Origin: Actinomycetota bacterium
Lineage (GTDB): Bacteria > Actinomycetota > Actinomycetes > Mycobacteriales > HKI-0501
Direction of reading: 5' to 3'
Length of the DNA stretch: 64,000 nt
NCBI GenBank assembly: GCA_030840805.1
Contig: JAVEDU010000110.1
Span: forward strand, 62,001-126,000
Position 1 is the stretch's first letter. Each line of letters opens with the position of its first letter. Positions 54,126 to 61,672 of this stretch are shown here, one piece after another. The position numbers and the translations under genes were made by a program. The notes below the pieces were generated by a model. It saw nothing but the letters and a program-made list of their open reading frames with translations. It had not been told where the DNA came from and did no database searches.

Positions 54126-54740
54126 TCAGGGCGCGGGCAGTCCCGCGGCCAGGCAGGCGAAGGACTCGTCGAGCAGTTCGGGCACCGAGGGCTCGAAGTC
54201 GCCGGTCCGCCAGAGGTGGAGGGCGGTCCGCAGAGCGGCGGCGGCCACCGCCGCCAGCAGAGACGGGTAGACGTCCCGGTCGACGTCCGTACCGGTGCGC
54301 TCCGCGACGGCCTCGGCGAAGAGACGTTCCGCGGCGGCGAACGACCCGACCAGGTGCGGCAGCAGCGCCGGGTTGGGCTCCACGACCGCCATCCGGAGGC
54401 GCAGGAGGTCCAGCTCGGCCGCCTCCACGGTGAGGCTGTGCACGAGCACGGCCCGCATCGCCTCCAGCGGCGACTCCGCGGCCGGTCGCTCGACCATCTC
54501 CCGGGCCATCTGCTCGAGCAGCTGGGGATCCGGTGCGACCAGCGCCTCCTCCTTGGAGGAGAAGTAGTTGAAGAACGTGCGCGTCGAAACCTCCGCGGCG
54601 GCCGCGATGTCGTCGACCGTGACGTGCTCGACGCCCCGCTCGGCGCTCAGCTCCAAGGCGATGCGCTGAAGGGTGCGGCGGGTGGCGCGCTTCTTGCGCT
54701 CGCGCAGGCCCGGTACCGGGCCACTCACCGTGTGCTCCAT
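54126..54740 (-). CDS. TetR family regulator of the MMPL transporter
   Basis: A 204-residue TetR protein with HTH at about 20-66 (RTLQRIALELSAERGVEHVTVDDIAAAAEVSTRTFFNYFSSKEEAL), the FFNYF form seen in actinobacterial drug-efflux regulators. A C-terminal helix domain follows. It lies 40 bases upstream of the MMPL gene on the same strand, consistent with an autoregulated efflux or lipid-export operon. ATG 54740 (MEHTVSG) is preferred; an in-frame extension of 23 codons reaches into the opposite promoter region. Confidence 0.88.
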   Translation of the reverse strand: MEHTVSGPVPGLRERKKRATRRTLQRIALELSAERGVEHVTVDDIAAAAEVSTRTFFNYFSSKEEALVAPDPQLLEQMAREMVERPAAESPLEAMRAVLVHSLTVEAAELDLLRLRMAVVEPNPALLPHLVGSFAAAERLFAEAVAERTGTDVDRDVYPSLLAAVAAAALRTALHLWRTGDFEPSVPELLDESFACLAAGLPAP

Positions 54741-54858
54741 GCTGCTGACAGTAAGTCCTTCTTGCGCGTCATGCAAATATTCACTACAGGAATGTTTCCT
54801 CCACCACACTGTGAGGTGTTCCCGAACGGCTGGACGAAACCGTCCCGATGCCGCACCA

Positions 54859-54885
54859 TTGGCACTCGAAGAGTGTGAGTGCCAG
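54859..54885 (+). promoter_or_regulatory. CIRCE-like HrcA operator upstream of the FmdB/Ruc-like gene
   Basis: TTGGCACTC-N9-GAGTGCCAG matches the CIRCE consensus TTAGCACTC-N9-GAGTGCTAA in both half-sites, with one change in the left and two in the right (the consensus spacer is exactly nine). Symmetry over TGGCACTC / GAGTGCCA is perfect. It ends 15 bases before the GTG start, just ahead of the GGAGG site, so HrcA bound here would block transcription or initiation. HrcA is the heat-shock repressor of groE genes. Confidence 0.85.
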
Positions 54886-54900
54886 ACCGGAGGAAAACCC

Positions 54901-55230
54901 GTGCCGACCTACCAGTACGCCTGCACCGAGTGTGGTCACGACCTGGAGGCGGTTCAGTCGTTCACGGACGACGCGCTGACCGTCTGCCCCGCGTGCGACG
55001 GCAAGCTCCGCAAGGTCTTCTCCCCGGTCGGCGTGGTCTTCAAGGGCTCGGGCTTCTACCGGAACGACTCCCGCTCCGCCTCGAAGAGCGTCGACCCGGC
55101 GCCCAGCTCGTCGTCCCCGGCCTCCTCCGCGTCGTCGTCCTCCTCGTCCTCGTCGTCGTCGAGCACCCCGGCCACGACGCCCGCGTCGAGCGGCGCCTCT
55201 CCCTCCTCGAAGTCGGCCGCCACCTCCTGA
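54901..55230 (+). CDS. FmdB/Ruc-like zinc-ribbon protein with poly-Ser tail
   Basis: A 109-residue protein. An N-terminal zinc ribbon (CTECGHDLEAVQ, CPACDGKL; residues 8-37) and the conserved VGVVFKGSGFYRNDSR are followed by a 50-residue tail made mostly of Ser with Pro, Ala and Thr. It resembles M. tuberculosis Rv0991c (Ruc), a redox-regulated chaperone with the same zinc ribbon and Ser-rich disordered tail, and lies in the same gene neighbourhood near mscL. The four cysteines could form disulfides under oxidation. Upstream is a CIRCE-like site, so heat control through HrcA is likely. The GTG start follows GGAGG. The poly-Ser part is a TCG/TCC microsatellite. Confidence 0.85.
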   Translation: MPTYQYACTECGHDLEAVQSFTDDALTVCPACDGKLRKVFSPVGVVFKGSGFYRNDSRSASKSVDPAPSSSSPASSASSSSSSSSSSSTPATTPASSGASPSSKSAATS

Positions 55231-55331
55231 TCCCGGTCGCGCGGGCCGGCCCCGCGCGCCACCGGGCCGGCCGCTGCCCGCGCGGCCCACACACGCGCCC
55301 GACCCCGGGTCCGGACCGCACGCACCCCCGG

Positions 55332-55445
55332 CCCCACGCGCACCGGCCCACGCGCCGCCGGCCCGGTCCCTGCCACGCGGCCCCCTCATGCGCCCCACGC
55401 GCACCGGCCCACGCGCCGCCGGCCCGGTCCCTGCCACGCGGCCCC
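55332..55445 (+). repeat. 53-bp direct repeat, two copies with 61-bp period
   Basis: A unit beginning ccccacgcgcaccggcccac and ending ccctgccacgcggcccc occurs at 55332-55384 and again at 55393-55445, apparently identical. It lies in the C-rich gap after the FmdB/Ruc-like gene. Recent tandem duplication is the simplest origin. Confidence 0.8.
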
Positions 55446-55529
55446 GCCCCCCGCGCCGCCGGCCCGCGCACTGCCCATCCGCGCCCCGCGCGCCGCTCCC
55501 TTTACCACCCGGGGAGCCCGGGATCCGAG

Positions 55530-55557
55530 TTATCCACAGCTAGGCCGTTTATCCACA
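55530..55557 (+). other. two perfect DnaA boxes (TTATCCACA)
   Basis: TTATCCACA occurs at 55530-55538 and 55549-55557, same strand, 19 bases start to start. Both copies extend to TTATCCACAGCT. No dnaA, dnaN or AT-rich unwinding region is near, so this is not oriC. It could be a DnaA-binding regulatory or titration site, or chance. Confidence 0.6.
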
Positions 55558-55665
55558 GCTGAGCTGTGTGTCCGTTCAGGCAGATCCCGTCCGCCCTACG
55601 TTGGCCCCAGCGGAGCGACCCTCGCCCCGCACGGAGCGGGGCGGGGCGGAGCGGAGGTGGTGCGG

Positions 55666-56139
55666 ATGTTCGGCGGGGCGGCGGACGACGAGCGCCTGGA
55701 CCGCGCACCGTTCCGGCTGCCGCGTCCGCGCCGCGGCGCCGTGCTGCGATGGAGCGTCGCGACGGGCCTGGTGGTGCTGGCGGCGCTGGTCCTGTTCGTC
55801 GGAAGCCCGGCACGGCACGTCACGACCGGGTGCCCCGAGATGCCGTCACCCCGGCGGCCGGTGCCGCCGCCGGGATCGGTGGGCGTGCCGGTCGACCTCG
55901 CCACCGCCGGCGCCGCCGAAGTCGTCCGGCCCGGCGATCGGGTGGACGTTCTCCAGGTGGCGGCGGGCCGCGTGGCCGTCGTCGTCGCCGACAATGTCCT
56001 CGTCCTGTCCGTGCACGCGGCCGACCAGGCGCTCGCGGACGGCGCCTCCGTCTACCTCGCCGCGCCCGTGGCCCTCGCGCGGCGTCTTGTCGGGGTCGCC
56101 CCGGATGCCCGGTTGGCGATTACAGTGCGACCGCCGTGA
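55666..56139 (+). CDS. SAF-domain (RcpC/CpaB-like) membrane-anchored protein
   Basis: A 157-residue protein with one N-terminal membrane helix (about 28-48, VLRWSVATGLVVLAALVLF). A SAF/RcpC-like beta region follows, with VPPPGSVGVPVDLATAGAAEVVRPGDRVDVLQVAAG, typical of CpaB/RcpC (Flp pilus assembly), and VYLAAPVALARRLVG. The short length and lack of other pilus genes make a pilus role doubtful; similar stand-alone SAF genes sit beside mscL in other actinobacteria. ATG 55666 has GGAG nine bases upstream, better than GTG 55657. Two DnaA boxes lie 110 bases upstream. Confidence 0.75.
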   Translation: MFGGAADDERLDRAPFRLPRPRRGAVLRWSVATGLVVLAALVLFVGSPARHVTTGCPEMPSPRRPVPPPGSVGVPVDLATAGAAEVVRPGDRVDVLQVAAGRVAVVVADNVLVLSVHAADQALADGASVYLAAPVALARRLVGVAPDARLAITVRPP

Positions 56140-56181
56140 GCGGCCGACCGGGCCGGCTCACCTCAGCTGCCGGGAGGGCTC

Positions 56182-56592
56182 GTGCTCAAGGGGTTCAAGG
56201 ACTTCGTGCTGCGGGGGAACGTGATCGACCTGTCCGTGGCCGTCGTCATCGGTGCGGCGTTCGCGACCTTGGTCAAGCAGTTCGGGGACTCGTTCTTGAT
56301 GCCGCTGATCGAATTGGCGGGTGGCGGTGGGCGACACGGCGGAACGTTCTGGATCGGCGAGACGGACTTCGGATGGGGAGCGTTCGTCAGCGCGGTGGTC
56401 ACGTTCCTGATCACGGCGGCCACGCTGTACTTCCTGGTCGTGGCGCCGATGAACGCGCTCGCCGCCCGGCGGAAGCGCGGTGCCGAGCCGGAGCCGAAGA
56501 CGCCGGCCGAGGAGGTCCTGCTGCTCCAGCAGATCCGCGACCTGCTGGTCGAGCAGCAGCGGCAGAACGCGGGCGGACCGCCGCGCCCCTGA
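56182..56592 (+). CDS. mscL: large-conductance mechanosensitive channel
   Basis: A 136-residue channel with two helices. N-terminal amphipathic and TM1 is LKGFKDFVLRGNVIDLSVAVVIGAAFATLVKQF (1-35). A periplasmic loop carries GGGGRHGGTFWIGETDF. TM2 is GAFVSAVVTFLITAATLYFLVVAPMNAL (about 68-93), and a charged C-terminal bundle (KTPAEEVLLLQQIRDLL) closes the protein. It opens under membrane tension to release solutes after osmotic downshock. GTG start after GGGAGG. It is 42 bases after the SAF-domain gene, so the two may share a transcript. Confidence 0.96.
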   Translation: MLKGFKDFVLRGNVIDLSVAVVIGAAFATLVKQFGDSFLMPLIELAGGGGRHGGTFWIGETDFGWGAFVSAVVTFLITAATLYFLVVAPMNALAARRKRGAEPEPKTPAEEVLLLQQIRDLLVEQQRQNAGGPPRP

Positions 56593-56683
56593 CGGGAGTC
56601 CCACGGCGCGGTCCCGGCAATGTGCCGGTCGTCGAGGCCGTCGTCGTCCCGCGCCGCACGGTGCGGGTCGGCGGCGCGGGGCC

Positions 56684-56863
56684 TCAGTGGTCCCAGTGCG
56701 GGGGCCGGTCGGCGATCAGCCTCTCCTCGGAGTCCCGATCGCGCTCGGCGCCGAACCGGTCACCCCAGCCCTCGTCGGTGTCGTCCAGGGTCTGGTCGGG
56801 CAGCACGACGATGTCTCGTTCCTCCGACATCGGGACCTCACGGTCCCCGTCACGGCCGTTCAC
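56684..56863 (-). CDS. small acidic hypothetical protein (SEERDI..RPPHW family)
   Basis: Fifty-nine residues with SEERDIVVLPDQTLDDTDEGWGDRF and the ending LIADRPPHWDH, a small conserved protein I have the impression of seeing in many actinobacteria, without known function. GTG 56863 follows GAGGAGGG. ATG 56830, which begins the conserved part, has GAGG five bases before and is also possible. Acidic and probably soluble. Confidence 0.65.
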   Translation of the reverse strand: MNGRDGDREVPMSEERDIVVLPDQTLDDTDEGWGDRFGAERDRDSEERLIADRPPHWDH

Positions 56864-57027
56864 GGTCCCACCCTCCTCGGTGCGCTCTCGCCCGGTGTCC
56901 CTGGTCACGACGACCCCCGGGGCGAGCCTGTCGACGGTAGCGCGCCGAGCGCGGGTGGGCGAGGCACGGCACAGTAGAGGCGGCGACACCGCGGCGCATC
57001 CGGCGGCGCGGCGACGAGAGGACTCCC

Positions 57028-57216
57028 ATGACCAGCTTCTTCAACAAGGCCAAGAACCTCGCCCGCGAGCACGGGGACAAGATCGACAAGGCCCTGGACA
57101 AGGTCGGGGACGTGGTGGACCAGAAGACCGGCGGCAAGCACCGCGACAAGATCGACAAGGCCCTGGGCGAGGCCAAGAAGCACACCGGCAACGGGGACTC
57201 GACCACGCGTCCCTGA
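57028..57216 (+). CDS. MT0933/Rv0909-type antitoxin-like protein
   Basis: A 62-residue protein with two similar amphipathic segments: REHGDKIDKALDKVGDVVDQKTG and KHRDKIDKALGEAKKHTG. This pattern fits the MT0933-like antitoxin family (PF14013), first described with the SRPBCC toxin Rv0910. No toxin gene is adjacent; the gene stands alone, divergent from the small acidic gene. ATG follows GAGGA. The assignment is by sequence pattern and the antitoxin role is uncertain. Confidence 0.7.
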   Translation: MTSFFNKAKNLAREHGDKIDKALDKVGDVVDQKTGGKHRDKIDKALGEAKKHTGNGDSTTRP

Positions 57217-57368
57217 CCACCCGGCCCGCGGGACCGATTCGACCTTGCACGTCGGCGGCGGGCCGGGACCGGGCGGCGGGGCGCACGTCGTTCGCACGGC
57301 GCGCGGCGCGCGGCCCGCCCGGATGCCACCTCCCAGGATCCCTCGACCGCAGGAGGGAGACTGACGCC

Positions 57369-58397
57369 ATGCGTCCCGGACCGTTCAGCGCACTCCGTCC
57401 CGCCGGCCGCGGCGGTCGCCACGACCCGGACGAGCGGGCCGCCGACCCGCGTCCGGACGTGTCGCCGGGCGGAGCACGGGTGTGGCCCGCCACGTTCGCG
57501 GACCGGCTGACCTCTCCCCTGCCCGGCCCGCGGGACATGCTGCGCCTGATGCGGACGGGCGGCTTCCGCGGTTCCCGGGAGGAGGCCGACCGTGTCCCGG
57601 TGCGACGTTCCGGGCTCCCCGCGGTCGCTCGCGACCAGCTCGCACTGACCTGGGTCGGTCACGCGACATACGTCGTGCGGATCGGCGGCATCACGGTGCT
57701 GACCGACCCGATCTGGTCGGACGCCATTCCCGGCGTCCCGCGGCGCGTCACCCCACCCGGTGTCGCGTGGGCCGACCTCCCGGTGATCGATGCGGTGGTG
57801 ATCAGCCACAACCACTACGACCACCTCGACGCACCGACCATTCGCCGGCTGCCGCGGGACACGCCCGTCTTCGTGCCGGCCGCCCTCGGCCGGTGGTTCA
57901 CCCGTCGCGGGTTCGTGGACGTGACCGAGCTGGACTGGTGGGAGTCGGCCACCCTCGCCGGCGTGACGTTCGACTTCGTGCCGGCCCACCACTGGAGCCG
58001 CCGGTCCCTCCGGGACACCTGCCGCACCCTGTGGGGCGGCTGGGTCATCACGGCCGAGGACGGCCGGCGCGCCTACCACGCCGGCGACACCGGGTACGGC
58101 CACTGGTTCTCCGAGATCGGCGCGCGGTACCCCGGCATCGACGTGGCCATGCTCCCGATCGGGGCGTACGAACCGCGGTGGTTCATGGCCCCGTCGCACC
58201 TGGATCCCGGCCAGGCCGTCCGGGCGCTGCACGACCTCGGTGCGGACCGGCTGGCGTCGATGCACTGGGGCACGTTCGTGCTCAGCCGCGAGCCACTGCT
58301 CGAACCGCTGGAGCTCCTCCGCGCCGCCTGGGACGAGACCGGCCGTGACCGCGGCGACCTGTGGGATCTGGCGGTCGGCGGGTCCGGGGTGATCTGA
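57369..58397 (+). CDS. MBL-fold metal-dependent hydrolase (NAPE-PLD/UlaG-like)
   Basis: A 342-residue protein of the metallo-beta-lactamase fold. Metal ligands lie in AVVISHNHYDHLD (HxHxDH, about 138), AHHWSRRSL, YHAGDTGYG and the C-terminal HWGTF (about 297). The sequence around TWVGHATYVVRIGGITVLTDPIWSD is typical of the NAPE-phospholipase-D-like group. Family members cleave phosphodiester or lactone bonds. The ATG follows AGGAGGGAG. It precedes copC by about 58 bases on the same strand. Substrate unknown. Confidence 0.88.
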   Translation: MRPGPFSALRPAGRGGRHDPDERAADPRPDVSPGGARVWPATFADRLTSPLPGPRDMLRLMRTGGFRGSREEADRVPVRRSGLPAVARDQLALTWVGHATYVVRIGGITVLTDPIWSDAIPGVPRRVTPPGVAWADLPVIDAVVISHNHYDHLDAPTIRRLPRDTPVFVPAALGRWFTRRGFVDVTELDWWESATLAGVTFDFVPAHHWSRRSLRDTCRTLWGGWVITAEDGRRAYHAGDTGYGHWFSEIGARYPGIDVAMLPIGAYEPRWFMAPSHLDPGQAVRALHDLGADRLASMHWGTFVLSREPLLEPLELLRAAWDETGRDRGDLWDLAVGGSGVI

Positions 58398-58455
58398 GGT
58401 GCCCGTCACGCCCCCGGGCCCCGATCGGCCCTTCCCGGTGAGGGAGACTGGACAC

Positions 58456-59076
58456 ATGCCCGGCCCCCTGTCGCCCGCCCTCCGCCTCCCCACCGGCCGC
58501 CTGCTCGCCACGCTGGGGGCAGTGCTCCTCGGCGTGCTCACCGGCGCCGCCGGGGTGGCGGCGCCCGCTTCGGCACACACCTCGCTGCGCTCCTCGTCCC
58601 CCGCCGACGGTGCCGCCCTGACGACCCCGCCCGGCGAGGTCCGGCTCGAGTTCAACGAGCGCCTCGCCTCGTCGCCCCTCGCGGTCGCGGTCACGCTCGC
58701 CGGCACGCGGGTGGAGTCCGGACCGGCGCGGGCCGACGGCGCCGCCGTGGTGACCCCCGTGACACTGCCCGGCCCCGGCGCGTACACCGTGGCGTACCGC
58801 GTCGTGGCCGGCGACGGGCACCCGGTCCAGGGGACGGTCCGGTTCCGGGTGAACGGCAGCGCCGCCCCCGCCCCGGCGACCACGTCCAGCGCCGGCCCGA
58901 CCGAGGTCGCCAAGCTCGCACCCCGGGCGTCGGCCAGCCCGACCGCTCTCGTCCCGCCGCCCCCGGACACGACCCGCTGGCCGCATCTCGTCATCGGGCT
59001 CGTCGTGCTGATCCTCGTCGGCATCGCGGTCGTCCTGGCCACCGGCAAGCGTCCCCCGAAGCGGCCGAGGTTCTGA
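58456..59076 (+). CDS. copC: copper resistance protein CopC
   Basis: A 206-residue exported cupredoxin-like protein. The signal peptide ends at about 34 (AASAHTSLR). The mature His1 lies in AHTSLRSSSPADGA, the second ligand set near GDGHPVQGTVRFRV (about 115-128). A proline-rich stretch and a C-terminal helix (WPHLVIGLVVLILVGIAVVLATG, about 172-195) anchor it. CopC binds extracytoplasmic Cu(II). ATG 58456 has GAGGGAG upstream. The next gene starts one base after the stop, so they form an operon for copper handling with CopD-CtaG. Confidence 0.92.
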   Translation: MPGPLSPALRLPTGRLLATLGAVLLGVLTGAAGVAAPASAHTSLRSSSPADGAALTTPPGEVRLEFNERLASSPLAVAVTLAGTRVESGPARADGAAVVTPVTLPGPGAYTVAYRVVAGDGHPVQGTVRFRVNGSAAPAPATTSSAGPTEVAKLAPRASASPTALVPPPPDTTRWPHLVIGLVVLILVGIAVVLATGKRPPKRPRF

Positions 59077-59077
59077 C

Positions 59078-61264
59078 ATGGTGACCACCCAGGCGGAACA
59101 GACCGCGCCCGCCCGGCCCGAGTCCGGCGCGGTTCGCACGCCGCTGGTGCTCGGCGCCGCCCTGGTCGCGGCGCTGCTCGTCGCCGCCGCCGCGCTGTGG
59201 ACCGGCGGCGCGATCGACGCCCGGACCCTGCCCGGCCTCCCCGACGCCGGAAGGGTCACCCCCTGGGCGCTGCCGCTGCTGCGGGTGCTCGGTGACCTCG
59301 CCGCCGCGGCCACCGTCGGCTGCCTGCTGGCCACCGCGTTCGCGGTACCCGGCCGGCTGGACGACGGCGGCAGGCGGCGGGTGTCGCCGCACGGTTACCG
59401 ATGGCTCCGGGCGGCGGCCCTCGCCGCCGCCATCTGGGCGGTCGTCACCGCCGGTGCGCTCGTCTTCACGCTGTCGGACCTGCTCGGCCGTCCCGTGTCG
59501 ATGGTCGTCACGCCGACGTCGCTCTGGAGCTTCGTCACGACGATCCAGCAGGGCCGCGCGCTGCTGCTGGTCGTCGTCGGCGCCGCGGTACTCGCCGTGG
59601 CCTGCCGGACGGTGCTCTCCCCCACCTCGGCCGCGGTCCTCGCGGTGCTCGCGATCGCGACGGCGATGCCGCCGGTGTTCTCCGGCCACGCCGCCTCCGC
59701 GGGCAACCACCAGGTCGCCGTCTCCACGATGCTCCTGCACCTCACCGGAGTGCTGGTCTGGACGGGCGGGCTGCTCGCGCTCCTGCTCGGGGCACGGCTC
59801 CCCACCGCGGAACTCTCGGCCGCCGCCCACCGGTACTCCCGCGCGGCCCTGTGGTGCTTCGTCGCCGTCGGGCTCAGCGGGGTCGCGAACGCGTGGGCCC
59901 GCCTCCCCTCGCTCGGTGACCTCACCGGCTCCTCGTACGGGCGGCTGGTGCTGGTCAAGACCGGCGCGCTGATCGCCCTCGGCGCCGTCGGGTGGCTGCA
60001 CCGCGGGCGCACGCTGCCCGCGCTCGCCGCCGGCCGGCGGTCGGCGTTCGCCCGGCTCGCGGCCGTCGAGGTGCTGCTCATGGCCGCGACGATCGGCGTC
60101 GCCGTCGGGCTCTCCCGCACCCCGACCCCCGGCGGCGGTCCGGCCACGGACCGCACCACGGAGCTGCTGGGGTACCCCATGCCCGGGCCGATCTCGCCCC
60201 AGGCACTGCTCGGCGACTGGCTCGTCGAACCGCTGTTCGCGACCCTCGCCGTCACCGCGATCGCCGTGTACCTCGCCGGAGTCCTGCGCCTCCACCGCCG
60301 TGGCGACCGGTGGCCGCCCCTGCGTACGGCCGCCTGGGTGGCCGGCTGGCTGGTGGTGCTGGTCGTCTCCAGCAGCGGACTGGCGCGGTACGGACCGGTG
60401 CTGTTCAGCGTCCACATGATCCAGCACATGGCGCTGACCATGCTCGCGCCGGTGCTGCTGGTGCTCGGCGGGCCGATCACGCTCGGGCTGCGAGCCCTGC
60501 GACCGTCGGGTGACCCGGCGCTCCGCGGACCCCGGGAGTGGCTGCTCGCGATCGTCCACAGTCGGCTGTCGGTGCTGCTCACGCACCCCCTGGTCGCGCT
60601 CACCATCTACGTGTCGAGCCTGTACGCCATGTACTTCACCGGCGTGTACGAGGTGACGCTGCGCTCCCACCTGGCGCACCTGCTGATGTTCGCCCACTTC
60701 CTGCTGGCCGGGTCGCTGTTCTTCTGGATCCTCATCGGGGTCGATCCGGCACCCCGGCAGCTCCCGTACCCCGTCCGGATCCCGCTGCTGTTCATCTCGA
60801 TGGTGTTCCACGCGTTCTTCGGGGTCGCGATCATGCAGTCCGAGGCCGTCATCGCGGCGGACTGGTATGCGGCCCTCCACCGGCCGTGGGGCGGCACGCC
60901 GCTGGCCGACCAGAGCGTCGGCGGCGGTATCGCGTGGGCGTTCGGGGAGATCCCCAGCCTGCTGGTGATGGGCTCGCTGTTCTTCCAGTGGGCGCAGTCC
61001 GACGAGCGTGAACAGCGCAGGCTCGACCGCGCCGCGGACCGGTCCGAGGCGCGTACCGCCGCCCGGGCAGAGGCCCGCGCGGCCGGTACCGAGGGCACGT
61101 CCGGTCCGGGTGCCGACGAGGACCACGACGACCCCCTCGCCGCGTACAACCGGCAGCTCCGGGCACTGGCCGAGGCGGACTCGGCGCAGGACCGGGCGCA
61201 AGAGGCCGCGTACCGGCGCTCTGCCGTGTCCCGGGCCACCGGACGGCGCGCGCAGGGGCAGTGA
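59078..61264 (+). CDS. CopD-CtaG fusion membrane protein
   Basis: A 728-residue polytopic protein. The first half (about 20-330) carries the CopD copper-import fold (LLHLTGVLVWTGGLLALLLG near 220, LVKTGALIALGAVGWLHR near 300). The second half (about 380-660) is CtaG/caa3-type, with LLGDWLVEPLFATLAV, FSVHMIQHMALTMLAPVLLVLGGPITL, LAHLLMFAHFLLAGSLFFWIL and WYAALHRPWGGTPLADQSVGG. A charged helical tail (EREQRRLDRAADRSEAR) ends it. CtaG is linked with cytochrome c oxidase copper-centre assembly in Bacillus. With CopC it should bring copper to extracytoplasmic enzymes. About 15 helices. ATG is one base after the copC stop. Confidence 0.9.
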   Translation: MVTTQAEQTAPARPESGAVRTPLVLGAALVAALLVAAAALWTGGAIDARTLPGLPDAGRVTPWALPLLRVLGDLAAAATVGCLLATAFAVPGRLDDGGRRRVSPHGYRWLRAAALAAAIWAVVTAGALVFTLSDLLGRPVSMVVTPTSLWSFVTTIQQGRALLLVVVGAAVLAVACRTVLSPTSAAVLAVLAIATAMPPVFSGHAASAGNHQVAVSTMLLHLTGVLVWTGGLLALLLGARLPTAELSAAAHRYSRAALWCFVAVGLSGVANAWARLPSLGDLTGSSYGRLVLVKTGALIALGAVGWLHRGRTLPALAAGRRSAFARLAAVEVLLMAATIGVAVGLSRTPTPGGGPATDRTTELLGYPMPGPISPQALLGDWLVEPLFATLAVTAIAVYLAGVLRLHRRGDRWPPLRTAAWVAGWLVVLVVSSSGLARYGPVLFSVHMIQHMALTMLAPVLLVLGGPITLGLRALRPSGDPALRGPREWLLAIVHSRLSVLLTHPLVALTIYVSSLYAMYFTGVYEVTLRSHLAHLLMFAHFLLAGSLFFWILIGVDPAPRQLPYPVRIPLLFISMVFHAFFGVAIMQSEAVIAADWYAALHRPWGGTPLADQSVGGGIAWAFGEIPSLLVMGSLFFQWAQSDEREQRRLDRAADRSEARTAARAEARAAGTEGTSGPGADEDHDDPLAAYNRQLRALAEADSAQDRAQEAAYRRSAVSRATGRRAQGQ

Positions 61265-61358
61265 CCGCGTGCAGGAGCAGTGACCCGGACGACCGCGACG
61301 GCGGGGGCGATGAGGCGGTTCCGCTAGGCTCGGAGCGCCGTCAGCACCACCGAGACGA

Positions 61359-61382
61359 CCCCGGCGGCCTCTGCGGCCGGGG
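61359..61382 (+). terminator. possible hairpin after the CopD-CtaG gene
   Basis: CCCCGGC / GCCGGGG, a 7-bp stem with a 10-base loop, lies 95 bases after the stop and 14 bases before tRNA-Arg. Weak. Confidence 0.35.
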
Positions 61383-61396
61383 CCCCGTGTCGCCCC

Positions 61397-61469
61397 GCCC
61401 TCGTAGCTCAGGGGATAGAGCAACCGCCTCCTAAGCGGTAGGCCGCAGGTTCGAATCCTGCCGGGGGCA
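61397..61469 (+). tRNA. tRNA-Arg (anticodon CCU)
   Basis: A 73-nt cloverleaf. The acceptor is GCCCTCG / CGGGGGC with discriminator A. The D arm is GCTC..GAGC, and the anticodon arm ACCGC-CTCCTAA-GCGGT gives anticodon CCT for AGG. The T arm is GCAGG-TTCGAAT-CCTGC. CCA is not encoded. Confidence 0.93.
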
Positions 61470-61627
61470 CCACCGTGCTCTCCAGTACGCGGGCTTCGCG
61501 CCGGTCGTCGACGGCGCGGCCGGGCTCCTCGGCCGGTCCGGCTGGGGACGGGCGTGCGCCACCTCGCCATCGATGTGGTCCGGTCGTGCTCGTCGTCGCG
61601 GACCACGCCGGGCCGACCACAGGCACG

Positions 61628-61665
61628 ACGAAGCCCGGGACCCGCGCAGAGGTCCCGGGCTTCGT
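61628..61665. terminator. hairpin terminator downstream of the protease gene
   Basis: A perfect 15-bp stem, ACGAAGCCCGGGACC / GGTCCCGGGCTTCGT, with an 8-base loop, starting 8 bases past the protease stop on the minus strand. It may also end transcripts from tRNA-Arg. Confidence 0.85.
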
Positions 61666-61672
61666 CCCGCGG

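Larger units (their letters stand above)
55231..55665. other. 435-bp non-coding stretch with direct repeats and DnaA boxes
   Basis: No gene is seen. The first 280 bases are C-rich with long direct repeats. The second part, from about 55500, is more balanced, has two DnaA-box sequences and a short hairpin CACAGCT-G-AGCTGTG (55554-55568), and probably contains the promoter of the SAF-domain gene. Confidence 0.6.

Noticed and set aside
51998-54433. Long open plus-strand frame opposite the MMPL gene
   Set aside because: Arg/His/Gly-rich low-complexity product; the minus strand has clear MMPL motifs.
55530-55557. Replication origin
   Set aside because: Only two DnaA boxes, no dnaA/dnaN/gyrB, and no AT-rich unwinding element.
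61359-61382. Riboswitch or attenuator before tRNA-Arg
   Set aside because: Only a short weak hairpin is visible and no known riboswitch motif.
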